DNA from: Gemmatimonas groenlandica
Lineage (GTDB): Bacteria; Gemmatimonadota; Gemmatimonadetes; Gemmatimonadales; Gemmatimonadaceae
Length of the DNA stretch: 64,000 nt
NCBI RefSeq assembly: GCF_013004105.1
Contig: NZ_CP053085.1
Location: forward strand, 1,798,001-1,862,000
Reading direction: 5' to 3'
Shown piece by piece: positions 33,701 to 41,058 of this stretch; the first letter of the stretch is position 1; each line of letters starts with the position of its first letter. The notes below the pieces were generated by a model. The model saw only the letters and a list, made by a program, of their open reading frames with translations, made no database searches and was not told where the DNA came from. Made by a program: the position numbers and the translations under genes.

Positions 33701-34033
33701 TCGGTGAAGACGATGGCCACCGCACTGCGCAAGAAGCTCGAAGCGGTGCGCGCCGAAGTGTACGAGGTATACACCAAGGCCGATCAGGCCACGCTCAACT
33801 ATCCGATCAAGTTGTACCAGATGTTCGTGACGCTGAACGGACAAGTGAACGAAGGCACCAACCCGCCTACGCGCCAGCACGGCGAGATCCTCACCGATCT
33901 CTCCACGAAACTGAACGTGCAGCTGAACACGCTGCAGAAGCTCGAAGAGAACGATCTGCAGCAGTTCAACGCATTGCTGACGCGGCTGGGTGTACCGAAT
34001 GTGTTCGTGGCGCCGAAAAAACCGATCGGCTGA
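30752..34033 (+). CDS. Secreted VPS10/sortilin-like BNR beta-propeller protein (glycosyl-hydrolase-like)
   Basis: Encodes 1093 residues from the ATG at 30752. The signal peptide is SFLLRRSGVTAALLLLSVMPAAAQ. About 700 residues hold many Asp-box/BNR repeats (STDGGQTWTPRG, TTDGGATWKKV, STDGGDTWKEI, SMDGGRTWSTQ, STDNGSTWKNV), as in VPS10 or xyloglucanase-type propellers. A FlgD-like Ig segment (VPGDYAVRLIVGKDTLSRGFTV) and a C-terminal helical region rich in Gln and Lys follow (MQDLQQQLDQRARQAS). Similar proteins are common in Gemmatimonadota and Bacteroidota and are annotated as glycosyl hydrolases, but I cannot identify catalytic residues. It converges on the amidase gene: the stops meet in TGATCA with no spacer. 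Confidence 0.88.
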   Translation: MRSSFLLRRSGVTAALLLLSVMPAAAQSARAQATGSPRPAYDPALYSDGTKTNPAFKSLRWRNVGPSRGGRATAVTGDPTKPLVFYFGAVNGGVWKTTNAGQSWENITDGKTDLSSVGAITVSPSDPNVIWVGTGEGKPREDLTYGTGVYRSTDGGQTWTPRGLANAQQITSLRVHPSNPDVAFVTSLGHAFGPSPDRGVFRTTDGGATWKKVLFLNDSTGAADLSIDVNNPRIVYASMWKFQRTPWGMDAGAGRSGLWKSTDGGDTWKEITFNPGMPKGLIGKIGVAVSPANSQRVYANIEAQDSLGGVFRSDDAGATWSRTSGDQKFVVRPFYYMSLTADPVNENTVYVMNLTVHRSIDGGRTFTPVRVPHGDTHIMWVDPKDPNRLINGNDGGATISMDGGRTWSTQGNQPTAQFYHVTTDTQQPYRIYGAQQDNTTVSIASRSDNGFIGERDWFPVAGCENAYIAIDAKNPNVTFGGCYMGQLTRHDKSTNTRRDVSVWLGNYDGVAVKDVPQRFQWTFPIHFSPHDPTTLYTTSQYVWRSKNQGASWDKISGDLTLADTNTMGRSGGPVSGDMTGTEWYATIFAFAESPVKAGVLWTGSDDGLVHVSTDNGSTWKNVSPKAFGKFTRVSIIEASPFDAGTAYLAANRYQQDDFTPYLFKTTDYGATWTRIDAGIPVGAYTRAIRSDIKRKGLLFAGTEAGIYTSFNDGVNWEPLQLNLPRVSVRDVHVHDNDLIVATHGRAFWSIDDISPLRALGDSITTKATHLFTPAPAMRWASGGGRGGGAGANPSFGVTIDYWLKTKPAAPITMQFLESNGTVIRTFTSDAPDKKDSTGNVQADSAANAARALQNVMQLAYAPADSVVHARAGANRFVWDLMYTGPKRIPGSINDDGSYEGAMAVPGDYAVRLIVGKDTLSRGFTVRPDPRVQLTTAEYKAQFDAATAVGARITSITEAVARMQDLQQQLDQRARQASSQAYADSVKTMATALRKKLEAVRAEVYEVYTKADQATLNYPIKLYQMFVTLNGQVNEGTNPPTRQHGEILTDLSTKLNVQLNTLQKLEENDLQQFNALLTRLGVPNVFVAPKKPIG

Positions 34034-35872
34034 TCAGGCGAACGACGGACGCTTGGTGTGGAAGTCGGTCGCCTTCTGAAACTGATGGGCGACCGACAGG
34101 ATCAGATCATCGTTGTACAGGTTGCCGGTGATCACGCCGCAGATCGGCTGCGCCTTGTACACCGGTGCCGGCGTGGCCGCATTCGCGCCACCACCACCAC
34201 CACCACCACCGAACTGCGGCACGTCGAACTTGTACGGCAACACGGCGCACGGATGTCCGGTCTGCGCGTTGGGGCCGACATCGGCGTTGGGACCGGCGAT
34301 GAACAGGTCGAGATCCTTCATGAACTCGCCCCACTTGGCCACCAGCAGCATGCGACGCCGCTGATTTTGCATGAACTCGAAGCCGCGCGCGGTGCGGCCG
34401 CCCACGAAGCGCGGATTCCAGTCGGCGGCCGCCATCGGATTGGTGGCACCGGCTTCGATCCCCTTCGGTAGCGCCGCCACGTTGTTGCCGAACGGCGCGT
34501 TCCCCGTGCGCGGCGCATCGTAGATCGTGTTGAGATCGAGCCCGATCTCCTTCGCCTTGCGCTGCACGTAGAAGTCGAACGCGGCCGCGTACTCCACGTT
34601 CAATCCACCGCCCTGCATGCCGGCCACGGTGGGGCGCGCACCGATCGTCTTCGGATTCATACCCAGCTCGCGCAGCTTGTCGACCAGTTCCTTCGGCGCG
34701 GCCGGATCCACGCCAATTCGCAGCGACGCCAGCTTGAGATTGCGATCGAACTGGAAGGGCATCGTGACCGTGCTCGCATCCTTCTCATCGACGCCGTGCA
34801 ACACGCTGAACACCATCGCACAGTCCTCGGCGGTGCGGCACATCGGCCCCACGCGATCCTGCGACCACGACAGCACCATCCCGCCGTACCGGCTCACGCG
34901 GCCGAACGTAGGGCGCAGCGCGCTGATGCCGTTGCGAATTGCCGGCGACACGATCGAACCCTGCGTCTCGGTGCCGATCGAGAAGGCCACACAGCCGGCC
35001 GCCGTCGCCGAGCCAGGCCCCGTCGAGCTGCCACTCGACCCGATGTTCGTGTTCCACGGATTATTGGTGCGTCCACCAAACCACCAATCGTTCTGCGCAA
35101 ACAGCCCCGTGGCCAGCTTCGCCAGCAACACGGCGCCGGCGTCCCGCAGTCGCACCACCACTTCCGAATCGGTATCGGCAATCTGGTCCTTGAAGTCGGC
35201 CGAGCCCCACGAGGTGGGTACGCCCTTCACGGCGAACAAGTCCTTGATCCCATAGGGCACGCCGTGCAGCGGTCCGCGATACTTGCCGGCCGCGATCTCG
35301 GCGTCGGCCTTGTCGGCTTCTGCGCGCGCCTGCGACGCCAGCAGAGTGACCACGAAGTTGAGCGTGGGATTGAGCTTCTCGATGCGCGCGAGATAGATGT
35401 CGGTGATCTGACGCGACGTGATCTTGCGCGCCTTGATCAGCGCCGAGATGCGATGCGCCGGCAGGAACGCGAGATCGTCGGGATTGGTGGGCACCACGCC
35501 GCTCCACTTCTCGACCGCGTGCGGCGTGCGCGTGAACGCGCCGGCGCCTTTCTCGCGCACCACCTTCTCCATGAGCGCGCCGGTGCCACCGGGGTACGGC
35601 ATGAACTGGAGCGCCGGCGCTTCGCCGTTGCCGAGAGGTACGGGCGGAACCTGCGGCGGCTGCGCGGCGCCACTGGCGATGCTGCCCATGCCACTGGCGC
35701 GCGCGAGTGCACCCTGCGCACCGGCCGCCTGCGCACCGAACGTGCTCGCCGCCGCCGCGACCAGCGAGTAGAACATGAACTGCCGACGGTCTACGCCCGT
35801 CGCCGATTCATCATGATCGGCGGCCGCCAGTTCGGCTTCGGCCTGTTCCAGAAAATCCAGGGGGGTATCCAC
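34034..35872 (-). CDS. Exported amidase (amidase-signature family)
   Basis: Encodes 612 residues from a GTG at 35872. A cytoplasmic-looking stretch of 28 residues comes before a Tat-like motif DRRQF and a hydrophobic run (YSLVAAAASTFGAQAAGAQ), so export is likely. The amidase-signature triad is visible: K210 in GVPYGIKDLF, the cis-Ser in GSSGSSTGPGS (about 282) and the nucleophile S306 in TETQGSIVSPA. The enzyme should hydrolyse an amide, with an unknown substrate. Near the C-terminus a run of eight Gly is encoded by a trinucleotide repeat. It lies between a TonB-like gene (codirectional) and the convergent propeller gene. Confidence 0.92.
   Translation of the reverse strand: MDTPLDFLEQAEAELAAADHDESATGVDRRQFMFYSLVAAAASTFGAQAAGAQGALARASGMGSIASGAAQPPQVPPVPLGNGEAPALQFMPYPGGTGALMEKVVREKGAGAFTRTPHAVEKWSGVVPTNPDDLAFLPAHRISALIKARKITSRQITDIYLARIEKLNPTLNFVVTLLASQARAEADKADAEIAAGKYRGPLHGVPYGIKDLFAVKGVPTSWGSADFKDQIADTDSEVVVRLRDAGAVLLAKLATGLFAQNDWWFGGRTNNPWNTNIGSSGSSTGPGSATAAGCVAFSIGTETQGSIVSPAIRNGISALRPTFGRVSRYGGMVLSWSQDRVGPMCRTAEDCAMVFSVLHGVDEKDASTVTMPFQFDRNLKLASLRIGVDPAAPKELVDKLRELGMNPKTIGARPTVAGMQGGGLNVEYAAAFDFYVQRKAKEIGLDLNTIYDAPRTGNAPFGNNVAALPKGIEAGATNPMAAADWNPRFVGGRTARGFEFMQNQRRRMLLVAKWGEFMKDLDLFIAGPNADVGPNAQTGHPCAVLPYKFDVPQFGGGGGGGGANAATPAPVYKAQPICGVITGNLYNDDLILSVAHQFQKATDFHTKRPSFA
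34188..34210. repeat. Trinucleotide (CCA)n microsatellite coding for poly-Gly
   Basis: The unit cca runs for 23 bases, nearly eight copies, and is read on the minus strand as Gly codons in a linker of the amidase. Slippage here would change linker length without a frameshift when whole units move. Confidence 0.9.
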
Positions 35873-35950
35873 GCAGGGGCTCCAACAGAGAGAGGCAACG
35901 GAACGGGACCTTCAACGCTCGCCCCGAATATCTCTCACCGTACGCGCGCT

Positions 35951-35972
35951 GGCGAGCTTCGTTGAGCTCGCC
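35951..35972 (-). terminator. Hairpin after the TonB-like gene
   Basis: The arms ggcgagc and gctcgcc pair perfectly around an 8-base loop, 8 bp downstream of the TonB-like stop. No T-run follows on the minus strand, so intrinsic termination would be weak. Confidence 0.35.
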
Positions 35973-35979
35973 GGCTCTA

Positions 35980-36675
35980 CTACGGTTTCCCGTCGGGATT
36001 CTGGATGCGGAAGACGAACGGCTGTTCGACCAGCTGGGACACGGCTCGTCCGTGCAGGATCGCCGGCCGGTACTTCATCTTCAGCAGGGCGGTGCGTACC
36101 GCCGCGACGAACTCCGGCTCGGGCTTGTCGAGCACCACCAGTGACGCGGTATCCACGTGACCGATGGTATCCACGATGAAGCGCGCGTACACCACACCCT
36201 GCACACCGGCCTTGAGCAGCGCCGGCGGATATTGCGGGCCCTCGGCCGAGGGATCGAGCGTTACGGTCGAGTCGACTTCGATTTCGCTGTAGGCCTTCTC
36301 AGAATCGTTCGACGCGTCGGGAAGTTCGAGCTCCTCACCAGCGACGTCACCAAGACTGCCGCGCGGGACCGGCGTCTTGCCGTATTCCGATGTTTCGATG
36401 ACAGGGATCGATACCGAGTTCAATCCACCGAGCCCGATGAACTGAATCGACTCCTGCACCGGCGGCGGCGCCGATTGACGGAGTGGCGCCAGAAAGCTGA
36501 CCGCCTCATCGACCAATGGCGTGGGAGCGATGCGATTCATGGCGCGCGCACCAACGATCGAGACGGCAATGAGCGCGGAGTACGCGCCGAGTCCGAGCAA
36601 CTCGGCGCCCACCGCATTCAGCGTGGTCCGGCGAGTCGACTCGATCAACGTAAGACGAACTTTAGCTTTGGGCAT
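35980..36675 (-). CDS. TonB-like energy transducer
   Basis: Encodes 231 residues from the ATG at 36675. After a short N-terminus (KAKVRLTLIESTRRTTLNA), a single membrane segment is visible (LLGLGAYSALIAVSIVGARAM). A Pro-containing periplasmic stretch follows, then a TonB C-terminal domain: YPPALLKAGVQGVVYARFIVD and FVAAVRTALLKMKYRPA. Such proteins pass proton-motive energy to outer-membrane receptors, for example the one at 16226. The membrane anchor is less central than in classical TonB, and no exbB/exbD genes lie nearby. It is divergent from the Rrf2 regulator; control by that regulator is possible but not shown. Confidence 0.85.
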   Translation of the reverse strand: MPKAKVRLTLIESTRRTTLNAVGAELLGLGAYSALIAVSIVGARAMNRIAPTPLVDEAVSFLAPLRQSAPPPVQESIQFIGLGGLNSVSIPVIETSEYGKTPVPRGSLGDVAGEELELPDASNDSEKAYSEIEVDSTVTLDPSAEGPQYPPALLKAGVQGVVYARFIVDTIGHVDTASLVVLDKPEPEFVAAVRTALLKMKYRPAILHGRAVSQLVEQPFVFRIQNPDGKP

Positions 36676-36806
36676 GTCGCCACCCTGAGGGCGCGAGACG
36701 ACGGCGGGAAGAACGGGGCCTGCTTGATCAATGCGGGGCGTTTCGCAGGTTGGCAAGGGGGGTGCGTCCGACAGCTGGGGCCGGCACCAGAAGCGGGCTC
36801 TCTTCC

Positions 36807-36846
36807 CTCTTGCCAATTTGGATCAAACACTGTTACGTATTCAATC
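36807..36846 (+). promoter_or_regulatory. Possible extended -10 promoter of the Rrf2 gene (leaderless)
   Basis: ttgcca at 36810-36815 could be a -35 element. tgttacgta at 36831-36839 fits an extended -10 (TGnTACGTA), 18 bp away. Transcription would start at or next to the ATG at 36847, giving a leaderless mRNA. Confidence 0.3.
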
Positions 36847-37323
36847 ATGAACAGCCGCCTCACTGTCGCCGCCCATGTGCTGGGCATGATCGCGTACATC
36901 GAACGCGAGCAACAGCGCGCCACCACCTCTGACGAACTCGCCTCGAGCGTGGGGACCAATCCGGTGGTCGTGCGACGAGTGCTGTCTCAGCTGAAGCAGG
37001 CCGGCCTGGTCGATAGCCGCCGCGGCGTGGGCGGCGGGTCGATCCTCGCCCGTGACCCGCGCGAGATCACCATGCGCATGGTGTACGAGGCGGTCGAGGA
37101 GCGCGACTGTGAGCTGATCGGACGCCACGCCGGCTGTGTCGGTGAGAACTGCCACGTCGCGCCGGTGATCGCCAAGTACCTCGACGAACTCTACGCCGAC
37201 GCCGAAGAAGCCTTGTTGCGCACGCTCTCCTCCGTAACGGTCGACTCGATGTCTCGCGCGGTCATGGACCGCGTACAGCGTCGTGGAGCCTTGCACCGCC
37301 CTTCGACGCTTCAGGCGTCGTAG
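36847..37323 (+). CDS. Rrf2-family transcriptional regulator
   Basis: Encodes 158 residues from the ATG at 36847. The winged helix-turn-helix matches Rrf2 (AHVLGMIAYIE, TSDELASSVGTNPVVVRRVL, LKQAGLVDSRRGVGGG). Three cysteines follow in the effector part, spaced C-x8-C-x4-C (DCELIGRHAGCVGENC). IscR and NsrR use C-x5-C-x5-C to hold an iron-sulphur cluster, so a cluster is possible here with altered spacing, as in YwnA-like members. It probably senses redox, NO or metal stress. It is divergent from the TonB-like gene and starts a rightward row of genes. Targets are unknown. Confidence 0.9.
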   Translation: MNSRLTVAAHVLGMIAYIEREQQRATTSDELASSVGTNPVVVRRVLSQLKQAGLVDSRRGVGGGSILARDPREITMRMVYEAVEERDCELIGRHAGCVGENCHVAPVIAKYLDELYADAEEALLRTLSSVTVDSMSRAVMDRVQRRGALHRPSTLQAS

Positions 37324-37386
37324 CCCCGTTTTCTTCGTACGTTCACCGTACGTTCTCAGTAGCGGACCATTCTGCAGACCGAAGAT

Positions 37387-38157
37387 ATGTCACCGATTCG
37401 CGCGCTAATTCGTAACAGCTACTGGCACCTTCTTCACTCTCGGCTGACACGCGCCGCCGCGCTCGCGGGGATCTGGGCAGGCGCCCTCGGAACGCCGCTG
37501 CTGGCGCAGGTGGCCGCACCGACGTCACCGGCGCCCCGTGGCTGGCGGTTTGCCGAGAACGTCGTGCTGCACATTCCCGGCAGCAGCCGCTTCGCCGGCG
37601 ATATCCGCGGCGCGGACAGTGTGCGCGCGCATCTCGCCGCGCTCGGCGAGCTGGCGACGACGGATAGCGCCGCCGTAACGATGTACTCGACCGCCGAGGG
37701 CCGTCTGCTCGTGCTTACGCGGACCACCATCCGCGTCGCCGAGTCTCGACGAATCGGCCACCGATCGGGCCTCCGCGCCGGCGCAACGACTGTGCAGGTG
37801 ATAGCGATCCCGACGTTCGACGATCGCGGCGACGTGGGCGCTCTCGATGTGTTCATCGACGATCTCCCGGTATTCGACCGGCGGGCACCGCGCGACGACG
37901 GCATCCGAGTCGTCTCCCTCGCCATGCAGCGCAATCTCGAGCAAGTCCGCGCGCTGTACGGACGCGGCGGTGCGGCCCGATTCATCGCCGCCAACGCGCA
38001 TCAGGTCGTCGTACTCGTCGATGACGCCGGGAACGGACCTGGCGCCGGGGCAGCCGTCATGCGCTACCGGTTCGATGCGGCCGGACGCGTCAAGCAGGTC
38101 GAGCAGTTCTCACCCAGCTGTCTCGTGGCGATGGCGTTCAAGACCACGGCGCGATAA
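37387..38157 (+). CDS. Secreted SnoaL/NTF2-like protein
   Basis: Encodes 256 residues from the ATG at 37387. The N-terminus is long and basic, then hydrophobic (AAALAGIWAGALGTPLLAQ), consistent with a signal peptide. VVLHIPGSSRFAGDIRGADSVRAHL matches the start of SnoaL-like domains (HIPGxxxxAGxYxGxxxV), which fold as cone-shaped barrels with diverse small-molecule roles. A second, similar-sized region (VVSLAMQRNLEQVRALYG, ANAHQVVVLVDD) may be another such domain. It stands between Rrf2 and the photolyase-like gene, in the same direction, with gaps of 63 and 46 bp. Function is not clear. Confidence 0.65.
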   Translation: MSPIRALIRNSYWHLLHSRLTRAAALAGIWAGALGTPLLAQVAAPTSPAPRGWRFAENVVLHIPGSSRFAGDIRGADSVRAHLAALGELATTDSAAVTMYSTAEGRLLVLTRTTIRVAESRRIGHRSGLRAGATTVQVIAIPTFDDRGDVGALDVFIDDLPVFDRRAPRDDGIRVVSLAMQRNLEQVRALYGRGGAARFIAANAHQVVVLVDDAGNGPGAGAAVMRYRFDAAGRVKQVEQFSPSCLVAMAFKTTAR

Positions 38158-38203
38158 GCGCTCGCGGGAACGTCGGTAGGGTCGCCCGCTGTTCGGTTCG
38201 AAC

Positions 38204-39739
38204 ATGGCTGCCCTGCAACTTGTCTGGTACAAACGCGACCTCCGGATCGCCGATCACGCGCCGCTCGCGGGAGCGATGGCTGCGGGTCCGGTGGTGGCCG
38301 TGTACGTGCACGAGCCGGAGCAGCAGTACGCGACGGACCGCGACGTGCGACACGAGCGGGTGTTGCGTGACGCACTCGACGAGCTCAAGGCTTCGTGGCA
38401 GGCGCGCGGTGGTCATTTCATCGAGCTGCACGGCGTACTCCCCGCGGTGTTCGACGCATTGCACCGCGTGCTCCCCTTCGCGGCCATCTGGGCCCACGAG
38501 GAAACGTGGAATGCGCTGAGCTACGCGCGCGACCGACGCGTGCGCGCGTGGGCCAAACACGCCGGTGTCACGATGCACGAACTGCCCAGCAACGGCGTCG
38601 TGCGTCGCCTCGCGTCACGCGATGGGTGGGCGGAGACCTGGCAGCGGCGCATGCGATCGCGCCTCGTTCCCGCACCGGACCGGATCGCGTCACCGGATGC
38701 GGCAACGACGACCGCGGCGGTGACGGCCTTGCCGGAAGACATGCGCACGTCGACCGGTGCGCACGTCGTGCCGCCGTGGTCCGACTGGCAGCGAGGCGGT
38801 GAAGCCCGAGGACATGACATGCTGCTGTCGTTTCTGTCGGCGCGCGGCCAGGACTATCGCCGTGCCATGTCGAGCCCCAATGAGGCGCCGGAAGCGTGCA
38901 GCCGGATTTCTGTGGCGCTCGCGTTCGGTTCGCTCTCGGTACGTCATGCGTACCAGGCGGCCCGACAGCGCGCGCGTGAGCTGCGAGACGACACGCGCAA
39001 CCGGCGTGACGGTGATGCGGCGCAATGGTCACAGAGCCTCGTGAGCTTTGCCTCGCGGCTGCACTGGCACTGCCACTTCATCCAGAAGCTCGAAGACGAG
39101 CCGCGACTCGAGACCACCCACTACGCACCGGTCTTCGACGGATTGCGCCCCGCCGAGCCGGACATGGACCATTTACGCGCGTGGCGCGATGGCCAGACCG
39201 GGTACCCGCTGGTGGACGCCTGTATGCGTTCGCTGCGTGTGACCGGCTGGCTCACATTTCGTATGCGGGCGATGGTGATGAGCTTCGCGAGCTATCATCT
39301 CTGGCTGGACTGGCGACACACCGGGCCGGTGCTGGCGCGCTGGTTCACCGATTACGAACCGGGTATCCACTGGACGCAGTGTCAGATGCAGTCGGGCACC
39401 ACCGGCATCAACACGATCCGCATCTACAATCCGTACAAGCAAGCCGAGGAGCATGACGCGGCCGGTGCATTCGTGCGTCGGTGGGTACCCGAACTGTCGG
39501 CATTGTCCGATGCCGATCTGGTGCGCCCCGAGCACACGCCGCTCATAATGCAGCAGATGACGGGGTGCGTCATCGGTCGCGACTATCCGCTGCCGATCGT
39601 GCACCACGAAACTGCGTATGCCTTCGCTCGCGATCGCATGCACGCCATCAAGCAGGCCGCGCAGCGATCGGGGAGCGCACAACAGGTGTACGATCGGCAT
39701 GGGTCGCGTCGCACGCCGCTCGAGGCGCGGACACGGTGA
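38204..39739 (+). CDS. Divergent photolyase/cryptochrome-family flavoprotein
   Basis: Encodes 511 residues. The N-terminal photolyase alpha/beta domain is clear (LQLVWYKRDLRIADHAPLAGA, then VVAVYVHEP). The C-terminal FAD-binding region has GYPLVDACMRSLRVTGWLTFRMRAMVMSF given by key parts DACMRSL and TGWLTFRMR, then RIYNPYKQAEEHDAAGAFVRRWVPEL in short form (IRIYNPYKQ, FVRRWVPEL). Classical photolyases have an NGGWQW-type segment where this protein reads IHWTQCQMQSGTTGIN, so the active site and DNA-contact surface differ. It may repair DNA or sense blue light. No chromophore synthesis gene lies nearby. The next gene begins 14 bp after its stop. Confidence 0.88.
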   Translation: MAALQLVWYKRDLRIADHAPLAGAMAAGPVVAVYVHEPEQQYATDRDVRHERVLRDALDELKASWQARGGHFIELHGVLPAVFDALHRVLPFAAIWAHEETWNALSYARDRRVRAWAKHAGVTMHELPSNGVVRRLASRDGWAETWQRRMRSRLVPAPDRIASPDAATTTAAVTALPEDMRTSTGAHVVPPWSDWQRGGEARGHDMLLSFLSARGQDYRRAMSSPNEAPEACSRISVALAFGSLSVRHAYQAARQRARELRDDTRNRRDGDAAQWSQSLVSFASRLHWHCHFIQKLEDEPRLETTHYAPVFDGLRPAEPDMDHLRAWRDGQTGYPLVDACMRSLRVTGWLTFRMRAMVMSFASYHLWLDWRHTGPVLARWFTDYEPGIHWTQCQMQSGTTGINTIRIYNPYKQAEEHDAAGAFVRRWVPELSALSDADLVRPEHTPLIMQQMTGCVIGRDYPLPIVHHETAYAFARDRMHAIKQAAQRSGSAQQVYDRHGSRRTPLEARTR

Positions 39740-39753
39740 GATCACACGGTTCG

Positions 39754-40941
39754 ATGCACTCTTTCAGGTTCGTGCGACGACTCGTCCGCGTTGCTCGCTT
39801 CGTGGCGCTCTTCGTGGCGCTCTTCGTGGCGCTCTTCGTGGCGCCGCCGCTGCTACCAGCGCAAGGCACGGGCACGCTCTCGGTGACCGTCACAGCGACG
39901 CAGACCGGCGTGTCGCTACCCTACGCGGTAGTGGCCCTGCCCGACCGTGGCATCGAGCGGTTCACCGACGCGGGCGGACGCGCCCTCATCGTGGCGTTGC
40001 CCGCCGGGAGCTACGACATCGCCGTGCGACGTATCGGGTTCGCCCCGTATCGCGGCCGCGTCGTCATCGAGGCTGGAGTCGTGACATCGACGCCGGTCAC
40101 GTTGGCCCAGATTCCGGTGCAACTCACGGGTATGCTCGTGCGCCCGCGCGAGGCGTGCACGAAGCCCGGCATGCCCGATCGAGCGCGCGATCCCGCCGTC
40201 TACGATGTCGTGGAGCTGCTGCGGGAGAACGCCGATCAGTTCCGTCTCCTCACCTCGCAGTATCCCTTTCGCTACGCGACGCAGCGCGTACTGGCGGCCG
40301 TCGCCGACAGCGCCGTGTTCGTGCAGACCGTCGATACGCTGGTGGCAGAGAGCAAGTCGCTGGGGGGCTATCGTCCCGGTCGCGTCGTCCGTGAACGACG
40401 GGCCTCTGGTGGTCGGACCGAGACCACGATGTCGATTCCCGTACTGTCCGACATCGCCGCCCCGTCGTTCATCGCCAACCACTGTTTTCACTTCGGGGGC
40501 GTTGTGAACGAGGGCGCCGAGACGTGGGTCCGCCTGGAAGTGCGCGCCGCCGACAAGCTGCGCTCCCCCGACGTGCACGGCACCTTCTTCCTCGACAGCG
40601 CGACAGCGCAGCTGCGGCGCATGGACCTCGAGATGAGCCGCCCCGATCTCCTGCCGCGTCGACTGCAGGGCATCCGCACGGTGGCCGTGTCCACCACCTT
40701 CCGGGAGATCACGCCGGGCTTGTCGTTGATCGATCGTGTGTGCGCGATCAACTGGCAGAAGCCGTTCCAGAGGCGCGGGTCTCGTCATCCGGTCGAACTG
40801 CAGCAGCTGACGGCGTATCGGTTCGACGCCGCACCGCCCGACGCGCCAATGGTGAGTGCGTACAGCTCGCCGCAATGGCAACCTCGCACACAGCTCGGCC
40901 GCGATGTACTCTGGTGCGATGGCATGGGCACCAGCGGCTAA
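39754..40941 (+). CDS. Secreted CarboxypepD_reg-domain protein
   Basis: Encodes 395 residues from the ATG at 39754. The signal region contains an exact 12-bp tandem repeat giving FVALFVALFVALFVAP, followed by LLPAQG. Residues 35-125 form a carboxypeptidase-regulatory-like Ig fold (LSVTVTATQTGVSLPYAVVALP, DAGGRALIVALPAGSYDIAVRRIGF given in part). The rest has no known motif (YDVVELLRENADQF, HCFHFGG). Such proteins are frequent in Gemmatimonadota and sit in or near the outer membrane. It follows the photolyase-like gene closely and may share its transcript. Function is unknown. Confidence 0.75.
   Translation: MHSFRFVRRLVRVARFVALFVALFVALFVAPPLLPAQGTGTLSVTVTATQTGVSLPYAVVALPDRGIERFTDAGGRALIVALPAGSYDIAVRRIGFAPYRGRVVIEAGVVTSTPVTLAQIPVQLTGMLVRPREACTKPGMPDRARDPAVYDVVELLRENADQFRLLTSQYPFRYATQRVLAAVADSAVFVQTVDTLVAESKSLGGYRPGRVVRERRASGGRTETTMSIPVLSDIAAPSFIANHCFHFGGVVNEGAETWVRLEVRAADKLRSPDVHGTFFLDSATAQLRRMDLEMSRPDLLPRRLQGIRTVAVSTTFREITPGLSLIDRVCAINWQKPFQRRGSRHPVELQQLTAYRFDAAPPDAPMVSAYSSPQWQPRTQLGRDVLWCDGMGTSG
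39799..39843. repeat. 12-bp tandem repeat in a signal peptide
   Basis: The unit ttcgtggcgctc occurs three times exactly (39799-39834) and continues for nine more bases. It encodes FVAL repeats that form most of the hydrophobic core, so each gained or lost unit changes the core by four residues in frame. Confidence 0.95.
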
Positions 40942-41058
40942 CGCCGGCACGCCCGGGACGGAGCATTCGCCATTCGCGGGGTAGAGAAGGAGATACCGTG
41001 ACGACCGTGGCTGGCGTGTCGCATGCCCAGCCGACCACCGATTCGACCAACACGACCA

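Noticed and set aside
31667-33880. 737-residue minus-strand frame opposite the VPS10 propeller
   Set aside because: Another antisense shadow; the plus strand has Asp-box repeats throughout.
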